Shown here one piece after another: positions 17,315 to 25,205 of a DNA stretch of 64,000 bases (position 1 is its first letter; each line of letters opens with the position of its first letter). Below the pieces are notes generated by a model. The model searched no databases and was not told where the DNA came from. It saw nothing but the letters and a program-made list of their open reading frames with translations. The position numbers and the translations under genes are program-made. Origin of the DNA: CAXMQZ01 sp963707075 (lineage in GTDB: Bacteria > Acidobacteriota > Thermoanaerobaculia > Multivoradales > JAHEKO01); assembly GCA_963707075.1 (NCBI GenBank), contig CAVPOX010000024.1, forward strand, positions 62,001-126,000, written 5' to 3'.

Positions 17315-17333
17315 AATTCCCAGCAAGGGAATT
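17315..17333. promoter_or_regulatory. Inverted repeat upstream of the Ser/Thr kinase gene
   Basis: AATTCCC, a 5-base spacer (agcaa) and GGGAATT form a perfect 7-bp inverted repeat 80-100 bases before the kinase start. The GGGAATT half recurs in the two palindromes at 19421-19433 and 19471-19483. A TTGACA hexamer overlaps it on the minus strand (17311-17316), but no matching -10 is spaced correctly. It could be an operator; this is inference only. Confidence 0.35.
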
Positions 17334-17376
17334 CGCCACAAAGCAGAGTATTCGGGATCCGAGTGGGTGAGGAGGA

Positions 17377-18015
17377 TCAGGGGTCTTCGGCGAGGGTCGG
17401 GGCGAGAACGACGCAGAAGCGGTCCGGATCGCCATTCCAATCATCGTGACGTTCTACGAGCCTGAAACCATGTCCAGTCAGCTCCGCAACGAGCTCCTCG
17501 GGTGAGATTCCGTGACCACCACGATCGGGTACCCCCTGGAGGCTTCGCCAATGGGATTGGGGGGTGATGTCGATGACCGCTAGCTGCCCACCGGGCATGA
17601 GCGCGCGCCGGAGGCTCGCCAACATGGAAGCCGGATCGACGAAGTGGTGGTAGACGAGGCGTAGCAGAATGGCGTCGCAGCAAGCGTCTGGCAACCCCGA
17701 CTCCTTCTGATCGCCGCGGATCACGGTGATGTTGTCGAGGCCCGAGATCGCGACCTTCTTCTCGATGGCGCGAATCTCGTCGCTGTCTACCTCGGTGGCG
17801 AAGACCCGCCCGCTGGAGCCAACCTTCTCGGCGATGGCGAGGCTCCACTCCCCATCGCCCGCGCCGACGTCGGCGACCTTCGTTCCTGCCGTGATGGCAA
17901 GGACTTCGACAATCCTGTCGACCTCACTCGCCGCAGCGGGCGGTGTCTGGCAGCCGGCGAGCGAGAGAGCGGAGAGCAGGACAGCGGTGCTGAAGATCTC
18001 CGTCAAGGGATGCAT
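17377..18015 (-). CDS. Lipoprotein-type SAM-dependent methyltransferase
   Basis: A 212-residue protein with a lipoprotein signal peptide (AVLLSALSLAGC, Cys at 22) followed by a class I Rossmann methyltransferase domain. Motif I is KVADVGAGDGEW, with the acidic motif II region VFATEVDSDEI, ILLRLVYHHFVDP (motif IV) and LMPGGQLAVIDI. The fold is complete, yet the signal predicts export to the periplasm, where SAM is not normally available. Similar exported UbiE/Methyltransf_11-like proteins are annotated in several phyla without known function. A TATAGA hexamer at 18024-18029 on the minus strand would place transcription start next to the ATG, hinting at a leaderless mRNA. It stands alone, with the kinase gene downstream on the same strand. 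Confidence 0.82.
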   Translation of the reverse strand: MHPLTEIFSTAVLLSALSLAGCQTPPAAASEVDRIVEVLAITAGTKVADVGAGDGEWSLAIAEKVGSSGRVFATEVDSDEIRAIEKKVAISGLDNITVIRGDQKESGLPDACCDAILLRLVYHHFVDPASMLASLRRALMPGGQLAVIDITPQSHWRSLQGVPDRGGHGISPEELVAELTGHGFRLVERHDDWNGDPDRFCVVLAPTLAEDP

Positions 18016-18163
18016 CCTGACAGTCTATACGCACCGGTGAGCTCGAGGATTCGGCCAGACGAACCGTGCCCTGACCGAATCTCACGATGATCCGATGCGC
18101 CGCACCCTCTGGCCACGTCTCCGGCGGGTTGCAGCGGAGTCGCCGGCCCTGGAGGGGCGGGGC

Positions 18164-18787
18164 CTACTGCAGAACGACCAGTGTGACGCGTCGATTCAGC
18201 GCCCGGCCGTCGGCGTTGTTGTTGTCCGCGATCGGTGCGGTCATTCCATAGGAGATGATCGACATGCGGTGCAGGGCAATTCCCCCTGTCTGACTCAGAT
18301 ATCGACGCACGGCCTCAGCGCGCCGCTCCCCGAGGCTCATGTTGTAGGCGGGTTCTCCGACGGAATCGGTGTGGCCCTGTATCTCGATGAATACATTTTC
18401 GTCTCGTGCCCTGAGCTCGCTGACGAACTGGTCCAGCGCTGCCATACCCTCAGGGGTGAGAGTCGCCTCGTTGAAACCGAATCGAACTTTGTCGTCCGAG
18501 AGAACGGTCTCGTAAAGGAACTTCCCCTCGGCGAGTTGACCTGCAGCCAGAGCGCGATCCAGGGCCTCCTGGGCGGTCTGAGAGATCTGGGTGATTTCCT
18601 CTTCCTGCACGTCGAGGCGGGTCTGGTTCTCTTCGACCTGGCCCTCGATCCCGTCCATGCGCTCGGTGGAAGTGGCGGTGTGGGACTCGAGCTCGGTCTT
18701 TACATATTTCTTGGTAGCACATCCCCCGGCCACCAGTGCCGTCAATAAAACGACCATCAGAGTCGAGCGTTTCCAAATCTCATTCAC
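18164..18787 (-). CDS. OmpA-like (Pal-type) peptidoglycan-binding lipoprotein
   Basis: A 207-residue outer-membrane lipoprotein. The signal peptide ends LTALVAGGC, then a coiled coil (about 25-85, with heptad-like TSTERMDGIEGQVEENQTRL), then an OmpA C-terminal domain (about 95-205). Peptidoglycan-binding motifs are IEIQGHTDSVGEPAYNMSLG, RRAEAVRRYL and NADGRALNRRV, with the Asp and Arg that hold diaminopimelate. The GTG at 18787 has AAGGAG 8 bases upstream; longer in-frame sequence enters the bactofilin gene. The gene follows bactofilin after a 25-base gap, so both are probably transcribed from the sigma-54 promoter at 19317-19332. Likely role: linking the outer membrane to the wall next to a bactofilin scaffold. 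Confidence 0.88.
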   Translation of the reverse strand: MNEIWKRSTLMVVLLTALVAGGCATKKYVKTELESHTATSTERMDGIEGQVEENQTRLDVQEEEITQISQTAQEALDRALAAGQLAEGKFLYETVLSDDKVRFGFNEATLTPEGMAALDQFVSELRARDENVFIEIQGHTDSVGEPAYNMSLGERRAEAVRRYLSQTGGIALHRMSIISYGMTAPIADNNNADGRALNRRVTLVVLQ

Positions 18788-18812
18788 GGTGTGTCTCCTT
18801 GCGGTCCGTTGT

Positions 18813-19250
18813 CTAGCTCTTTGCGGGGCTTTGCTTGCCGCTGCTCGGCTGCATGTCGATATTGCCCCTGAAGTTGGCGCCCTCTTCCAGGACCACCCGG
18901 GGGGCGACGGCGTTGCCTTCAACCCTTCCCGACTGTCGCACGAGGACTTTCTCGTCGCCATAGAGATTGCCGGTGACCTGGCCCTCCACAACAACGATCT
19001 TGCAGTGAATGTCGGCCTTGACGCGGCCCTTCGCACCGATGGTCACGGTGTTCTGCCGAAACGAGATCTCGCCATCGATCTGGCCTTCGATCAAGACGTC
19101 TTCCTCGCCCGACACATTGCCTTTGATCGAGATCGAGGGTCCGAGAACAGCCTGTCGCGAGGATGTGGCACCGATCGGACGACTGGGTGAAGACGGCTGC
19201 GGCTCGGGCTGCGACTGGGGTTCTGATTCAGACTGGGGTTTGTTCCACAC
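18813..19250 (-). CDS. Bactofilin
   Basis: A 145-residue bactofilin-family protein (DUF583), a cytoskeletal protein that forms a beta-helix and polymerises without nucleotide. A proline/glutamine/serine-rich N-terminus (about 1-35) leads into the repeat core SISIKGNVSGEEDVLIEGQI, then GEISFRQNTVTIGAKGRV and GNLYGDEKVLVRQSGRVEG. A short tail ends PSSGKQSPAKS. I chose the GTG at 19250 because AGGAGG lies 10 bases upstream and because a consensus sigma-54 promoter at 19317-19332 would start transcription downstream of the ATG at 19346. It heads a two-gene operon with the OmpA-like lipoprotein. Bactofilins commonly pattern cell-wall enzymes, stalks or polar structures. Confidence 0.9.
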   Translation of the reverse strand: MWNKPQSESEPQSQPEPQPSSPSRPIGATSSRQAVLGPSISIKGNVSGEEDVLIEGQIDGEISFRQNTVTIGAKGRVKADIHCKIVVVEGQVTGNLYGDEKVLVRQSGRVEGNAVAPRVVLEEGANFRGNIDMQPSSGKQSPAKS

Positions 19251-19316
19251 CTTGATTGATCCTCCTGAGACCAGTTGTTTGAGTACAATTCTCCCGGCTG
19301 TGGAGCTTACTTTAAC

Positions 19317-19332
19317 AGCAACGACCGTGCCA
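19317..19332 (-). promoter_or_regulatory. Sigma-54 (-24/-12) promoter of the bactofilin operon
   Basis: On the minus strand the sequence reads TGGCACG-GTCG-TTGCT, identical to the sigma-54 consensus including the strict GG-N10-GC spacing. Predicted transcription start is about 19306, giving a leader of roughly 55 bases before the bactofilin GTG. The divergent gene encodes an NtrC-family activator, which fits the need of sigma-54 promoters for such a protein. The match is seen directly; use in the cell is inferred. Confidence 0.8.
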
Positions 19333-19420
19333 ATTTGATGGCCCATGTTTATCTCCCTTGGAATGAGTCACTTGCGAAGATCGCGAGGGAACAGCCACGG
19401 AATCGCGCAGCCTCCGAGAA

Positions 19421-19433
19421 GGGAATTCTTCCC
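19421..19433. promoter_or_regulatory. Palindrome, candidate enhancer-binding site 1
   Basis: GGGAATTCTTCCC is a near-perfect 13-bp palindrome (GGGAA-N3-TTCCC). Its centre lies about 120 bp upstream of the predicted sigma-54 start of the bactofilin operon, the usual distance for an NtrC-type enhancer site. A second copy lies exactly 50 bp further upstream. Confidence 0.55.
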
Positions 19434-19470
19434 GAGACTCGGTCGAGCGGCGGAATTGTCGACAGGATGA

Positions 19471-19483
19471 GGGAATTTTTCCC
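19471..19483. promoter_or_regulatory. Palindrome, candidate enhancer-binding site 2
   Basis: GGGAATTTTTCCC repeats the GGGAA-N3-TTCCC pattern of the site at 19421-19433, with a start-to-start distance of 50 bp, close to five helical turns. Two sites on one DNA face suit cooperative binding by a dimeric activator. It also lies about 80 bases before the response regulator gene, so autoregulation is possible. Confidence 0.55.
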
Positions 19484-19564
19484 TGCTAGACTGCGCTTTC
19501 GGGCGGTGCTGATCCAATTCACTGGGCAGCAGCTGGAATTCGCCGCGGCCCGAAGGAGTATCGG

Positions 19565-20938
19565 ATGACCAGAGATCGAATGAAAGTGCTAGTGATCGAC
19601 GATGAGGCCGCGATGCGGGAGGTGCTCGAGATGCGGCTCAAGCAGTGGGGGTTCGAGGTCGTGGTGGCGGAGAACGCGGCCCGGGCGGTCGCTGTCGCCG
19701 CCACGGAGTCTCCCGACGCGGTCATCTCGGACCTGGTCCTGCCCGATAGCTCGGGTCTCGATCTCGTACGGAGATTACAGGCCGGTCCAGTGCACCGCCC
19801 CGTGATCATGATCACGGCCCACGGAGCAGTCGACACCGCAGTCGAGGCCATGAAGGTGGGGGCCATGGATTTTCTCACCAAGCCCATCGACTACGACAAG
19901 CTCAAAGCCACTCTGTTGGCCACCAGGCACGAGCTGGAACGGCGAGACCATGCGCAAACCCTGGAGCAGACCCTGGCCCAGGGTGCTGGGCTCGGACAGT
20001 TGGTGGGCGACTCGAAGCCGATGCGCGAGGTCTACGAGATGCTCAGGGTTCTCGCACAAAGTGACGCCTCCGCGTTCATCACGGGGGAGAGTGGCACGGG
20101 CAAGGAGCTGGCAGCCCGGGCCGTTCACGATCTGAGCGCCAGGAGCTCCGAGCCGTTCATTGCCGTCAACACCGCGGCAATTCCGGAGGGGATCACAGAG
20201 AGCGAGCTGTTCGGCCACGAGAGGGGGGCCTTCACAGGGGCGGCGAATCCCCGGTCCGGCTACTTCGAGTTGGCCGACAGGGGGACTCTCTTCCTGGACG
20301 AGATCTCTGAAATGCCGAACGCCCTTCAGCCCAAGCTCCTGCGAGTCCTGGAGGATGGCAAGGTGCGGAGGGTCGGAGGCAAGAGCGAGCGATCGGTAGA
20401 TGTCAGAACCCTGGCCGCGACGAACCGAGATCCCGACGAAGCACTCGATTCGGGACTTCTGCGCGCCGATCTGTACTATCGCTTGTGCGTCTTCACGGTG
20501 AAAATGCCAACTCTGAGAGCCCGGCCCGAGGATATTTCTCTTCTGACGCAACATTTCGTGGCTCAGTTCAACACCAAGCACGGAACATCGGTGGAAGGCG
20601 CCTCGGAAGAATCGCTCGAGCGGCTGGGAGCCTACGACTGGCCCGGCAATGTCAGAGAGCTTCGCAACGTCATCGAGCGAGGTGTGATACTCGCGCGACA
20701 AGGCTGGATAGAGACCGTCCACTTGCCACCCTTCATTCGTGGAGGTGAGATCGAGAGCCGATCTGGATTGGTTCTGCCCGAAGGGGTCACCGTGGCAGAG
20801 GCCGAAAAGATGCTCATTCTCCAGACACTCGAACGGGTCGACAACAACAAAGCGAAGGCGGCGCGGTCGCTCGGGGTCGATGTGAAGACCATCCGGAACA
20901 AGCTGCGCGCCTGGGGCATGACCGGAAGAAAGCAATGA
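19565..20938 (+). CDS. NtrC-family sigma-54 response regulator (GlrR/QseF-like)
   Basis: A 457-residue activator. The receiver domain (about 6-120) has the acidic pocket VIDDEAAM and phosphoacceptor Asp in VISDLVLPDSSG. The AAA+ domain (about 145-375) has Walker A GESGTGKE, the sigma-54 contact loop GAFTGA, Walker B GTLFLDEI and arginine-finger region YDWPGNVREL. The C-terminus is a Fis-type helix-turn-helix (AKAARSLGVDVKTIRNKL). AAGGAG lies 7 bases before the ATG. Its stop overlaps the kinase start (ATGA), so the pair is translationally coupled. Context (kinase plus QseG-like lipoprotein) matches the enterobacterial GlrK-QseG-GlrR set in a different order. The divergent sigma-54 bactofilin promoter is its most likely target. 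Confidence 0.92.
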   Translation: MTRDRMKVLVIDDEAAMREVLEMRLKQWGFEVVVAENAARAVAVAATESPDAVISDLVLPDSSGLDLVRRLQAGPVHRPVIMITAHGAVDTAVEAMKVGAMDFLTKPIDYDKLKATLLATRHELERRDHAQTLEQTLAQGAGLGQLVGDSKPMREVYEMLRVLAQSDASAFITGESGTGKELAARAVHDLSARSSEPFIAVNTAAIPEGITESELFGHERGAFTGAANPRSGYFELADRGTLFLDEISEMPNALQPKLLRVLEDGKVRRVGGKSERSVDVRTLAATNRDPDEALDSGLLRADLYYRLCVFTVKMPTLRARPEDISLLTQHFVAQFNTKHGTSVEGASEESLERLGAYDWPGNVRELRNVIERGVILARQGWIETVHLPPFIRGGEIESRSGLVLPEGVTVAEAEKMLILQTLERVDNNKAKAARSLGVDVKTIRNKLRAWGMTGRKQ

Positions 20939-22425
20939 GGGTCACTGCCAGGCTGGCAACCGGGACGGGGATCGCCGTGATCCTGCTGTTGGCAGTCCTG
21001 GCGTGGGACCTGGCGACGATTCGCCGACTGGCCTCCGTCTCGCAGCAGCTGTCGCAAGTCGAGTTTCGGGTATCGATGCTGGCGTTGGAACAAGATCGTC
21101 TGTTGAACCGAATGGACGAGTTCGTTCGCAAGTACTCGGTCACCGAAGACCCGGCCTACGAGCAGCGACTCGGCGAGCTGCAGGACGCTTTTGCAGAACG
21201 CCTGGCCGAACTCACGGTGCTCCGGCTTTCGGACGAGGAGCGTAGGGAGTTCGGCAAGCTATCGAGCCTGTGGGCTGGTTATTGGAGGTCGGCGGTGGCC
21301 TTTCAGGACGCCCCTGCAGAGCGAAGTCAGTTGGATCAGGGACGACTGGAGGGCTTGCTGGGCAGATTGGACGAGCTGCAGGAACAGGTGCAAAGGTTGG
21401 ACGAGGTGGCACAAGCGAGGGTCGCGCAAGAGGCGCGGCGCTCGGCCGAGGTCAGCGGGAGGGTGGAGAGGCTCTCTTGGGCGGTCGTCGGTGCGGCCCT
21501 TGTCGCCAGCCTGCTGATCCTCTGGCTCACCGTTCGTTCGATTCAAGGGCCACTGAAGCGCCTCGCCGCAGGAACCCGGGCCGTTGCCGACGGTGACTTC
21601 ACAGCACGCTTGGACAGCTCTGGGAAGGATGAATTCGCCCGACTGGCCGACAGCTTCAACCAGATGGTTCACCGACTCGCCGAGTTGGACGAGGTAAAGA
21701 AGGACTTCCTCTCCCATGTCTCACACGAGCTCAAGACTCCTCTGGTCTCGATGCAGGAGACGACCGAGCTACTCTTGGAGGAGATCCCCGGCCCGCTGAA
21801 CGAGCGGCAGAAGCGGTTCCTGACCTTGCACCTGGAGAGCAGCCTTCGACTTTCGACGATGATCGCCCGGCTGTTGGATTTGTCTCGGTTGGAGGCCGGA
21901 GTCCTGGAGTACGAGTTCGTGGAGCATGATTTGGGAGAGCTTGTCAGGACTGCGGTGAGCGTTTTCGAGGCACGCTTCAGGGAGCAGAGAGTCGGTCTCG
22001 AGCTCAACGTTCCGTCCCGCCGGGTCACGGTCGACTGTGATCACGATCGGATGATTCAAGTCGTCGGAAATCTGGTGGACAACGCGCTGAAGTTCTCTTC
22101 TGCCGGTGATTCCGTAGAGATCTCGGTGCATCCGATCCAGGCCGCCTACTCCGAGAAAGGGCCTGCGTTCGTGGAGGTCAAAGATCGGGGCCCGGGAATT
22201 CCAGATGAGGACAAGGAGAGGATCTTCGAGCGCTTCTACCAGGTGCGGCGACAGCGGAGCGAAGGTGGAGGAAAGGGAGTCGGCTTGGGTTTGGCAATCT
22301 GCCGTGAGATCATCGAGGCTCACGGTGGCGAGATCAGCGTCAAGGATCGGAGGGACGGAGGGAGCATTTTCTCCTTCACGCTTCCGGCAGCCGAGGGGCG
22401 AAGGGTTCGTGTCGAATACGAATAG
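20935..22425 (+). CDS. HAMP-domain sensor histidine kinase (GlrK/QseE-like)
   Basis: A 496-residue inner-membrane sensor kinase. TM1 spans about residues 10-25, a helical periplasmic region of about 150 residues follows, and TM2 spans about 184-200. Next are HAMP (RSIQGPLKRLAAGTRAVADG), HisKA with the H-box SHVSHELKTPLVSM, and HATPase with NLVDNALKFS, DRGPGIPDEDKERIF and GVGLGLAICREI. It overlaps the upstream regulator gene by 4 bases and the downstream lipoprotein gene by 17, which indicates one operon. In enterobacteria the related GlrK responds to envelope or cell-wall state and needs the lipoprotein QseG. The same logic is inferred here. Confidence 0.9.
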   Translation: MRVTARLATGTGIAVILLLAVLAWDLATIRRLASVSQQLSQVEFRVSMLALEQDRLLNRMDEFVRKYSVTEDPAYEQRLGELQDAFAERLAELTVLRLSDEERREFGKLSSLWAGYWRSAVAFQDAPAERSQLDQGRLEGLLGRLDELQEQVQRLDEVAQARVAQEARRSAEVSGRVERLSWAVVGAALVASLLILWLTVRSIQGPLKRLAAGTRAVADGDFTARLDSSGKDEFARLADSFNQMVHRLAELDEVKKDFLSHVSHELKTPLVSMQETTELLLEEIPGPLNERQKRFLTLHLESSLRLSTMIARLLDLSRLEAGVLEYEFVEHDLGELVRTAVSVFEARFREQRVGLELNVPSRRVTVDCDHDRMIQVVGNLVDNALKFSSAGDSVEISVHPIQAAYSEKGPAFVEVKDRGPGIPDEDKERIFERFYQVRRQRSEGGGKGVGLGLAICREIIEAHGGEISVKDRRDGGSIFSFTLPAAEGRRVRVEYE

Positions 22426-22993
22426 GGCGGTCCTCTTGATCTTGGTTTCGACGCTGGTGGGGTCCTGCGCCAGTGTGGAAAGACAGGCCGATGACCTGTT
22501 CGCGGCGGGTGAGTACGCTCAGGCAGCTCAGGCCTACGAGGCCTATCTTGAATCCGACCCCGACTTCACGCCAGCCGTCTCCAGAGCGTTGTACAGGCTG
22601 GCCGTTACCTATGGATCCAGTAGCAGCGCTCTCTATGATCCGGAAAGATCATTGGCGTTGCTGCAGGAGCTCCTTTCCGGGGATCCGGACGGGGAGTATT
22701 CACTGGCGGCCCGGGTCATGCTCCAGCAGCAGAAGGAGATCGTCAGCCTCAGTGCTGTCATGACCTCTCGGCGAGACCTGATCCAGACGTTGATCGAGGA
22801 TCTCGCGAGGCTTCAGGACGATCTTTCCAGGACGGAATCCGAGATCGGGGAGAAAAACGAGACTGTACAGGCTCTCTCGGTGCGGATCGAACACCTCCGC
22901 AGTGAGATCTCGCGGCTTTCCCAACAGCTATCGGAGCGCGAAGCCGAGCTGGAGGGGCTCAAGGAGATCGATCTGGAGGTGCCGCCGCTATGA
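22409..22993 (+). CDS. Coiled-coil TPR-like lipoprotein (QseG-like position)
   Basis: A 194-residue lipoprotein. The signal peptide (RAVLLILVSTLVGSC) has its lipidated Cys near residue 20. A tetratricopeptide-like helical region (about 25-100, with YAQAAQAYEAYLES) and a C-terminal coiled coil (about 125-185, EIGEKNETVQALSVRIEHL) follow. The GTG at 22409 is preceded by GAAGGG and overlaps the kinase gene by 17 bases. In enterobacteria the outer-membrane lipoprotein QseG is encoded with GlrK/GlrR and modulates the kinase. This protein holds the equivalent place and topology, but I cannot show homology, so the role is inferred. Confidence 0.75.
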   Translation: MSNTNRAVLLILVSTLVGSCASVERQADDLFAAGEYAQAAQAYEAYLESDPDFTPAVSRALYRLAVTYGSSSSALYDPERSLALLQELLSGDPDGEYSLAARVMLQQQKEIVSLSAVMTSRRDLIQTLIEDLARLQDDLSRTESEIGEKNETVQALSVRIEHLRSEISRLSQQLSEREAELEGLKEIDLEVPPL

Positions 22994-23004
22994 GGTCGAA
23001 GGTA

Positions 23005-23033
23005 TTGAAACGTCGTGCTCTCCTCTCTATGAT
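23005..23033 (+). promoter_or_regulatory. Sigma-70 promoter of the FG-GAP lipoprotein gene
   Basis: TTGAAA (23005-23010), a 17-base spacer and TATGAT (23028-23033) make a strong sigma-70 match about 80 bases before the start codon at 23113. It separates this gene from the upstream two-component operon. Confidence 0.6.
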
Positions 23034-23112
23034 GAACCGACTGGGCCGGGATGAAGCCGATTCGCCCGTCGGGCATCACCTCCCGTAAGCACTCAACTCA
23101 TGGGGAACTCGC

Positions 23113-24348
23113 ATGTTTAGGTCGATATTTTCTGGACTTGCTGTCAGTCTGCTGTCAATGATCGCGATTCTGAGCTGCGCTCCGCAGGAGGGCGCGGCAC
23201 CGGTCGAAGAGGAAACGGTTCATCAGGAGCCATTGCCCAACGGGATCCTGGTTGCGTTGGCGGTCCTGGACAAGGACGCCGACGGTAAGCCAGTGCCGCA
23301 GCCGGCTCGACTGGGCATCTTGACCGCCGGTGAAAGCGGCTGGACCTACCGCTACGTCGAGGATGGAGAGAGCAACGTCTTCCACAAGGCGATGGCGTAC
23401 AGCCCGGACGGCACGACCCAGGGGGTGCTCACCTTTGGCGGTACGCGGGCGGTCGTCAAGTTCTTGCGGCCAGGGGACGAGCCACGGGTGATCTGGGAAA
23501 AGGACTTCGGAGGCAAGTTCAGCCGAATGCGGGACGGTGAGGTCGCGGACATCTATGGGGATGGGGCGGCGTCCATCGCCGTGGCGACGCACGATCAGGG
23601 CGTCGTTGCGGTCTTACGTCCCGAGGCGGGTGGCGACTTCGCTGTCGAAGAGTTGGATCGGGAAGCGGATACCTTCGTGCATGAGATAGAGATCGGGGAC
23701 CTGAACGGTGATGGCAGCCTCGAGATCTATGCGACGCCCAGCGAACCGAACAAGATGGACGGTTCGCCCCAGCCGGGCAAAGTCGTGCGCTACATTCCCT
23801 CCGCCGGAGAGGGGAGGACCGTGGTGGCGGATCTCGGTGATCGTCATGCCAAGGAGATTCTGGTGGAGGATGTCGACGGCGACGGCACCGATGAGCTGTA
23901 CGTTTCCGTCGAGGCGGTCTCGGGTGGCGATGTCGAGATTCGCCGATACGATGCCGAAACGGATCCGTCCGGGGGAGAAGTGATCGCTATCCTCGACGAC
24001 ACCCTCTGTCGCTTCCTGACCGCGGGTGACGTCGACGGTGATGGCCAGAAGGAGATGGTCGCGGCGGCCTTCAAGAGTGGGCTCTGGCTGCTCAGGCCAG
24101 GTGAGGCCGCTTGGACCGTCGAGTCCATCGACAAGGAGTCCTCCGGTTTCGAGCATGCGGCAATCCTGACGGACCTGGACGAGGATGGCGTCGATGAGCT
24201 GTATGTGGCCAGCGATCGGGACGGGGAGATTCGTCGCTATGTCTGGCGCGATGGGCAGGCCGAGCGCCTGGTGATCCACACACACGAAGACGGCTTGAGT
24301 CGGTTCACGTGGAACCTGATGCCGGTCCCGATCGAATCCTTGCCATAG
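23113..24348 (+). CDS. FG-GAP/VCBS-repeat lipoprotein
   Basis: A 411-residue predicted lipoprotein (signal SLLSMIAILSC, Cys near 22) made largely of seven-bladed-propeller-type FG-GAP/VCBS repeats. Calcium-binding-like loops recur: DLNGDGSLEIY, DVDGDGTDELY, DVDGDGQKEMV and DLDEDGVDELY. Such proteins are surface-exposed or periplasmic and usually bind ligands or partners through the propeller. No catalytic residue is recognisable. A sigma-70 promoter precedes it at 23005-23033. It is related in architecture to the two FG-GAP proteins at 31314-34453, although those lack a lipobox. Confidence 0.82.
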   Translation: MFRSIFSGLAVSLLSMIAILSCAPQEGAAPVEEETVHQEPLPNGILVALAVLDKDADGKPVPQPARLGILTAGESGWTYRYVEDGESNVFHKAMAYSPDGTTQGVLTFGGTRAVVKFLRPGDEPRVIWEKDFGGKFSRMRDGEVADIYGDGAASIAVATHDQGVVAVLRPEAGGDFAVEELDREADTFVHEIEIGDLNGDGSLEIYATPSEPNKMDGSPQPGKVVRYIPSAGEGRTVVADLGDRHAKEILVEDVDGDGTDELYVSVEAVSGGDVEIRRYDAETDPSGGEVIAILDDTLCRFLTAGDVDGDGQKEMVAAAFKSGLWLLRPGEAAWTVESIDKESSGFEHAAILTDLDEDGVDELYVASDRDGEIRRYVWRDGQAERLVIHTHEDGLSRFTWNLMPVPIESLP

Positions 24349-24424
24349 CGCCTTGTCGAGAGCATGTGCCGGCGCCGATACGGCAGGTACCTGTGCACCT
24401 CGTCGACGAACCCTCGTTCGACGA

Positions 24425-25147
24425 TCAGCGACTGAGATCCAGGATCCGGGCCCCTGGCACCGCGGCACTGACCACCTCGCGCGCCAAATTCAGCCAGCGG
24501 GCAGAGCTGTCGAGAATGGCGCTATCGGCGGTAGCCACGATGTCCGGTGATCGCTTCAGGCGCTCGTCCGTGCGAGACGTCAGCTCAACTTGCCAAGTGG
24601 AGGCGGAAGCCTCCACGACCTCCTCGATCAGGCTCTTGAGGCGAGCGCTATTGGAAACGGGTCGGTCGAGGCACCAGTGCACACTCGCGCAACCGAGGGA
24701 GTCGAGATACCGCGCGATGAGATCGACCGCTTGTCGGGTGACATCGACCCGTCGGTAGTGCTGGCTCATGGCAGCCAGGTCCCGGAGAGCTCCGTCGCGA
24801 CCCAGGAGCAGAAGGCCTCCCGACAAGGCCGCCTCCACGGTCAGCAGGACGTTGTAGCCGTCCACCGACACGGCCTCTCCGCGGACCGACTCCGGTTCCA
24901 CCCTGTGAAGAGATCGCCGGGCCCGATCCTGGTCGCTCGCCGCGCAACGGTGCAGGGCTTTGCGCTGCCGATCTCGCAGCCGGTAGCGGTCCCCGACCAG
25001 CTTGAGAGCCGCCTTCATGGAGTAGCTGCGGGACAGCATCCAGGACAGGTCTCGGACTGCGTTCTCGAGGACCGGCAGAGCGTCGGCCGAAAAGCAGGCC
25101 TGATCCTTGGGGTGGGGTCCTCGGGAAGAGCGGCGATCCGGGCTCAT
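24425..25147 (-). CDS. DUF434/DUF5616-like protein
   Basis: A 240-residue soluble protein. The N-terminal helical part (about 20-75, SMKAALKLVGDRYRLRDRQRKAL) resembles DUF434. The C-terminal part has VDGYNVLLTVEAALSGG, LLLGRDGALRDLA, and VHWCLDRPVSNSARL with spaced acidic residues (VDGYN, RDG, LDRP, DIVATADSAI). This is reminiscent of a PIN/NYN-type nuclease core, as described for the DUF434-DUF5616 combination. Nuclease activity is an inference from the acidic pattern. It stands alone between a convergent FG-GAP gene and the FHA-protease gene, transcribed on the minus strand. No start-defining ribosome-binding site is clear. Confidence 0.65.
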   Translation of the reverse strand: MSPDRRSSRGPHPKDQACFSADALPVLENAVRDLSWMLSRSYSMKAALKLVGDRYRLRDRQRKALHRCAASDQDRARRSLHRVEPESVRGEAVSVDGYNVLLTVEAALSGGLLLLGRDGALRDLAAMSQHYRRVDVTRQAVDLIARYLDSLGCASVHWCLDRPVSNSARLKSLIEEVVEASASTWQVELTSRTDERLKRSPDIVATADSAILDSSARWLNLAREVVSAAVPGARILDLSR

Positions 25148-25205
25148 GGTGGCGGAAACGCAAGTTCAGGTCATCGGCCCTCGAGATCTCGGGAGTTCCC
25201 GGATC

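Noticed and set aside
17327..17343. Sigma-54-like sequence TGGCGAATTCCCTTGCT upstream of the Ser/Thr kinase
   Set aside because: The GG and GC elements are 11 bases apart; sigma-54 needs 10, so I do not call it a promoter.
19251..19346. Upstream ATG start for bactofilin at 19346
   Set aside because: It lies upstream of the predicted sigma-54 transcription start, while AGGAGG precedes the GTG at 19250.
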